DNA of 7,933 bases, taken from NCBI GenBank assembly GCA_030746455.1, contig JASLMQ010000857.1:1-7933 (forward strand), written 5' to 3'. The translations under genes and the position numbers were made by a program. The DNA is from Candidatus Latescibacterota bacterium (lineage in GTDB: Bacteria; Latescibacterota; UBA2968; GCA-2709665). Below the pieces are notes generated by a model. That model was not told the origin of the DNA, did not search any database, and saw only the letters and a list, made by a program, of their open reading frames with translations. How positions within the stretch are numbered: position 1 is the stretch's first letter; every line of letters begins with the position of its first letter. Shown here in pieces: positions 4,947 to 7,933 of the stretch.

Positions 4947-6080
4947 ATGTCACAGACAGCGGATGTGGTGATCATTGGCGGCGGCGTGATCGGCTGCGCG
5001 ACGGCCTACGAGCTGGCCAAGGCGGGGCTCGAGGTCGTCCTGCTGGAGCGGGGGGCGGTGGGGGCGGAGGCGTCATCGGCGTCCGCGGGCCTGCTGGTTC
5101 CCCTGCACGCCGCCGAAGAGGGGGAGCGGACGCCGCTGTTCGACCTGTACTGGGCCTCCGCCAGCCGGTTCCCTTCGCTGGTGGCCGAGCTGGAGGACGA
5201 GACAGGGGTCCAGGTCGACCACGATCCCTCTGGTTCTCTCAGGATCGCGGTGGACGAGGATGAGGCCGAGCTGCTGCGTGAGGCGTTCGAAGGCTGGGCC
5301 GGCATCGAGGAGCTCACGGTCGAGTGGGTCGACGGGAAGTCGATTCATGAGGTGGAGCCCACGCTGGCACCCGAGGTGCAATGCGGTGTGCTCTCCAGGG
5401 ACGAGCAGTGCCTTCATCCCGGCCGCCTTGTCCGGGCGCTGGCGCGGGCAGCCTCGCATAAGGGGGCGGCTATCCGCACCGGTTGTCCTGCCCTGGGGGT
5501 ACGGCAGGAGGACGGCCGATTCGAGGCGGTGAGCATACCGGATGGCGAGATCTCGGCCGGTCAGCTCGTGGTGGCAGCCGGCGCGTGGAGCCCTGTGCCC
5601 TGCAGCTGGTTCGGGGCTGAGGTCCCGATCTCGCCCGCGCGCGGTCAGATGGTGTCGCTCGTGAGCACCTCGCAGGTTGTGAGACGACCGATCTTCTCGT
5701 ACAACGGCGCCGTGCTCCCCAAGCTGGATGGGTCGGTGCAGATCGGGTCCACGGTGGAGCTGGTGGGTTTCGACGTCCGGCCGACCGCCGAGGGCATTGC
5801 GTCGATCCTGGAGGTCGTGTCCCGGCTGACCCCGGGACTGGGGACCCTGCCCATCGACCGGATCTGGGCGGGGCTTCGTCCCTGGTGCGAGGACGGTGTC
5901 CCGGCCATCGGACGGCTGCCCGGCTGCGAGAACGTGAGCCTGGCAAGCGGGCACTTCAAGCTGGGCATCCTGGGCAGCGCGATCACGGCGCAGACGGTGG
6001 CGGACCTGGTGGCCCACGACCGCGTCGACCCGCTGATCGAGCCCTTCAGCCCGAGCCGGTTCTCCGAGGACGAGGGATGA
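4947..6080 (+). CDS. FAD-dependent oxidoreductase of the DadA/ThiO (glycine/D-amino acid oxidase) family
   Basis: This 377-residue flavoprotein would oxidise an amine or amino acid to the imine, passing electrons to oxygen or a carrier. The N-terminal FAD dinucleotide fold is clear: VVIIGGGVIGCATAYELA (7-24) and LLERG (32-36). The C-terminal WAGLRPWCEDGVPAIGR (307-323) and SGHFKLGILGSA (334-345) blocks are typical of the DAO fold. R311 corresponds to the substrate-carboxylate arginine (R302) of Bacillus glycine oxidase, while the second arginine there (R329) appears replaced by K338, so the substrate may not be a simple amino acid. There is no signal peptide or membrane segment. A GAGGGG lies six bases before the ATG. 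The stop codon overlaps the CoxG start by ATGA, a sign of translational coupling. Family call is strong, substrate open; sarcosine-oxidase-like activity is an alternative. Confidence 0.88.
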   Translation: MSQTADVVIIGGGVIGCATAYELAKAGLEVVLLERGAVGAEASSASAGLLVPLHAAEEGERTPLFDLYWASASRFPSLVAELEDETGVQVDHDPSGSLRIAVDEDEAELLREAFEGWAGIEELTVEWVDGKSIHEVEPTLAPEVQCGVLSRDEQCLHPGRLVRALARAASHKGAAIRTGCPALGVRQEDGRFEAVSIPDGEISAGQLVVAAGAWSPVPCSWFGAEVPISPARGQMVSLVSTSQVVRRPIFSYNGAVLPKLDGSVQIGSTVELVGFDVRPTAEGIASILEVVSRLTPGLGTLPIDRIWAGLRPWCEDGVPAIGRLPGCENVSLASGHFKLGILGSAITAQTVADLVAHDRVDPLIEPFSPSRFSEDEG

Positions 6081-6544
6081 CCACGCAACCGGTCCTGGTG
6101 GAGCGAAGCTTCGTCGTCGAGGCGCCTGGGAACCGGGTGTGGTCCTTTCTGCGAGACCCGGCGTCGTTCAGCTCGTGCATTCCCGGGGTCTCTGACGTCC
6201 AGGCGCTGGACGACGGCACCTTCAAGGCGACCGTCGAGGCCAAGGTGTCGATCCTGACGGCGCGCTTTGCGATGTCGGTACGGATCGTGGATGAGGACCC
6301 GCCCAAGCGTCTCGTGGCGGAGATGGCCGGTGCCGACGAGAAGACAGGCAGCCGCCTCGAGACGCGCAACGAGGTGGACCTCCGCGAGGGGGAGGGAGAG
6401 ACCACCGAGGTGGCGTTTAGAATCGACGCGAGGCTTTCGGGGAAGCTGGCTGCGCTGGGCGGCGGGATGGCCGTGAAGCTCAAGTCGCGGCAGATGGCGA
6501 AGGCGTTCGCGGCTGAAGTGAAGACGAGAATAGAAAGCGTCTGA
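6077..6544 (+). CDS. CoxG-family SRPBCC protein (carbon monoxide dehydrogenase subunit G-like)
   Basis: This 155-residue protein has the START/SRPBCC helix-grip fold of the CoxG family. Marks are SFVVEAPGNRVWSFLRDP (11-28), CIPGV (about 34-38), the strand pattern FKATVEAKVSILTARF, then DEDPPKRL, and a closing amphipathic helix (ALGGGMAVKLKSRQMAKAFA) as in the family. In CO-oxidising bacteria CoxG helps recruit or mature the molybdenum dehydrogenase at the membrane; homologues accompany many xanthine-dehydrogenase-type hydroxylases. This version lacks the extended hydrophobic C-terminus of longer CoxG proteins, so it is probably soluble. Its ATG overlaps the oxidase stop by four bases. No CoxL/M/S-type gene is within the window, so its partner is either downstream or absent. 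A simple hydrophobic-ligand-binding role is the alternative. Confidence 0.83.
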   Translation: MTTQPVLVERSFVVEAPGNRVWSFLRDPASFSSCIPGVSDVQALDDGTFKATVEAKVSILTARFAMSVRIVDEDPPKRLVAEMAGADEKTGSRLETRNEVDLREGEGETTEVAFRIDARLSGKLAALGGGMAVKLKSRQMAKAFAAEVKTRIESV

Positions 6545-6568
6545 GCATCGAGCAATCCAGGGGGTACG

Positions 6569-7927
6569 ATGCCGAACAAACTAACGTTGACAGAGGCTTC
6601 GCGCGAGATCCAGTCGGGGAAGCTCGATCCCGTGGATCTGCTCGAGGCCTGCCTGAATCAGATCGACGCCCTGGAGGACAGGATCCACGCGTGGGTGACC
6701 CTTGACAGAGAGGACGCCGGGTCGCAGGCACGAGCTCTGCGGAAGGAGCTTGCGGGTGGCCGCTCCCGGGGCCCGCTCCACGGGATCCCCATCGGCATCA
6801 AGGACATCATGTACACGCGGGGGATGCGCACCTCGTCGGGCTCGGTGATCCTGCGCGATTTCGTGCCGGACCATGACGCGACCGTGGTGACGCGCCTGAG
6901 GCAAGCCGGCGCCGTGATCCTGGGGAAGACGGTGACGACGGAGTTCGCATGCTTCGATCCCCCGGAGACACTGAATCCGTGGGACTTGGCACACACCCCG
7001 GGAGGGTCCAGCAGCGGTACCGCCGCGGCGGTGGCCGCCAGGATGTGTCCCGCCGCGCTCGGCTCGCAGACCGGCGGGTCGATCAGTCGACCTGCCATCT
7101 ACTGCGGCATCTCGGGGTGCAAACCCACCTACGGACGGGTGAGCGTGTACGGCGTGCATCCAGTGGCGTTCAGCCTGGATCACCCGGGCGTGCTGGCGCG
7201 AACGGTCACGGATGTGGCATTGGTGCTCCGCACGATCGCCGGACCCGATCCTCTGGACCCCCTGTGCGCGGACCTTCCGGTGTCCGACTACGCCGCAGCG
7301 GTCGCCCGGTCGAACGAGCGAGCGCCGCGCATCGGCCTGATCCGCGACTACTTCGAGACGACGGCCGACGAGGCGTCGTGGTCGGCAACCGAGGGTGCGG
7401 TGGAGGCGTTCCGGGAAGGTGGCGCCGAGGTCCGCGAGGTGTCGTTGCCCGACGGCTTCGCCGAACTCCACCGGATGCATCGCGTGATCATGTGCGCCGA
7501 GGCGGCGGCCGTTCACGCGGAGCCGTTCGCGCAGCGAGCGGCCGACTATCGGCCGTCGATCCGCTCGGTGATCGAGGAGGGGCTATCGCTGCCGGCCGTC
7601 GACTACGCCCGGGCCCGAACCCATCAGGTCCGCTTCCGCTCGGAGATGCAGAGGGCGTTCGGGGACGCCGACGTGCTTCTCACTCCGGCCACCCTGACGC
7701 CGGCGCCGCGAGATCTGAGCACGACGGGTGACCCCGCATTCAACTCGCCGTGGAGCTACACTGGCCTCCCCACATGCGTGCTGCCAACGGGAACCGCGTC
7801 GAACGGGCTGCCGGTTGGAGTCCAGCTGGCTGGGAGGGCCTTCGGGGAAGCCGACCTCCTGGCGTCCTCGGCGTGGTGCGAGGCGCAGCTCGGGTGGGAC
7901 GGCATGCCGGAGCTCGCCAAGGAATGA
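6569..7927 (+). CDS. Amidase-signature family hydrolase
   Basis: This 452-residue enzyme would hydrolyse a C-N amide bond with the Ser-cisSer-Lys triad of the amidase-signature family. All three residues are present with textbook spacing: K78 in GIKD, S147 in TPGGSSSGTAAAV and nucleophile S171 in QTGGSISRPA. The substrate-side motifs KPTYGRVS (about 185-192) and WSYTGLPTCVLPTG near the C-terminus are also typical. The nucleophile motif has GSQTGGS in place of the commoner GTDTGGS. GatA-like glutamyl-tRNA amidotransferase is unlikely because no gatB/gatC lies alongside. The ATG is preceded by AGGGGG at four bases, and the gene follows CoxG after 24 bases, making it the last visible member of the unit. 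There is no signal peptide, so it is cytosolic. The gene is complete, ending six bases before the window edge. The specific amide is unknown. Confidence 0.93.
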   Translation: MPNKLTLTEASREIQSGKLDPVDLLEACLNQIDALEDRIHAWVTLDREDAGSQARALRKELAGGRSRGPLHGIPIGIKDIMYTRGMRTSSGSVILRDFVPDHDATVVTRLRQAGAVILGKTVTTEFACFDPPETLNPWDLAHTPGGSSSGTAAAVAARMCPAALGSQTGGSISRPAIYCGISGCKPTYGRVSVYGVHPVAFSLDHPGVLARTVTDVALVLRTIAGPDPLDPLCADLPVSDYAAAVARSNERAPRIGLIRDYFETTADEASWSATEGAVEAFREGGAEVREVSLPDGFAELHRMHRVIMCAEAAAVHAEPFAQRAADYRPSIRSVIEEGLSLPAVDYARARTHQVRFRSEMQRAFGDADVLLTPATLTPAPRDLSTTGDPAFNSPWSYTGLPTCVLPTGTASNGLPVGVQLAGRAFGEADLLASSAWCEAQLGWDGMPELAKE

Positions 7928-7933
7928 CGGCTC

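Noticed and set aside
6077..6544. Evidence for aerobic CO oxidation
   Set aside because: A CoxG-family protein alone is not enough; no catalytic CODH or molybdenum hydroxylase subunit is present in the window.
6569..7927. GatA subunit of Glu-tRNA(Gln) amidotransferase
   Set aside because: No gatB or gatC adjoins it, and it sits in an oxidoreductase operon; a catabolic amidase fits better.

Overview
The window is GC-rich bacterial DNA with compact genes and good Shine-Dalgarno sites. Several traits fit an uncultured, metagenome-type lineage, perhaps in the FCB/Latescibacterota/Gemmatimonadota/Eisenbacteria neighbourhood. They are an SpoIVB-type S55 peptidase-domain protein in a non-sporulation setting, a Gfo/Idh/MocA dehydrogenase beside an aldo/keto reductase, and intergenic arrays with a seven-base period. 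This placement is inference from gene style only; there is no rRNA or other phylogenetic marker except rlmH.

Layout. Positions 1-408 (minus) hold the N-terminal 136 codons of an exported S55-domain protein cut by the window edge. It is divergent from rlmH (594-1064, plus), the 23S rRNA pseudouridine-1915 methyltransferase. The 185-base spacer carries back-to-back sigma70-like promoters, and the rlmH promoter is so close to the ATG that the message is probably leaderless. Positions 1065-1715 contain no convincing gene but have strong RNA-like hairpins, including a 91-base rod with about 30 pairs. A flavodoxin-fold NAD(P)H-dependent FMN reductase follows (1716-2279).

Positions 2280-2690 are non-coding, with a possible promoter and a heptad-based inverted repeat. 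From 2691 onward five plus-strand genes run to the end: Gfo/Idh/MocA oxidoreductase (2691-3752), aldo/keto reductase (3958-4932), FAD-dependent DadA/ThiO-type amine/amino-acid oxidase (4947-6080), CoxG-family SRPBCC protein (6077-6544) and amidase-signature hydrolase (6569-7927). The last four are tightly packed (14-base gap, 4-base ATGA overlap, 24-base gap) and look like one transcription unit. The 205-base gap before the aldo/keto reductase holds two more heptad arrays.

How the genes may work together (inference): two NAD(P)-dependent oxidoreductases, a flavin oxidase acting on C-N bonds, a CoxG-type accessory protein and an amidase suggest catabolism of a nitrogen-containing organic compound. 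CoxG proteins usually accompany molybdenum hydroxylases (CoxL/xanthine-dehydrogenase family). None is in this window, so either the partner lies downstream or this CoxG works alone. No CRISPR array, tRNA, rRNA, transposase or phage gene was seen.
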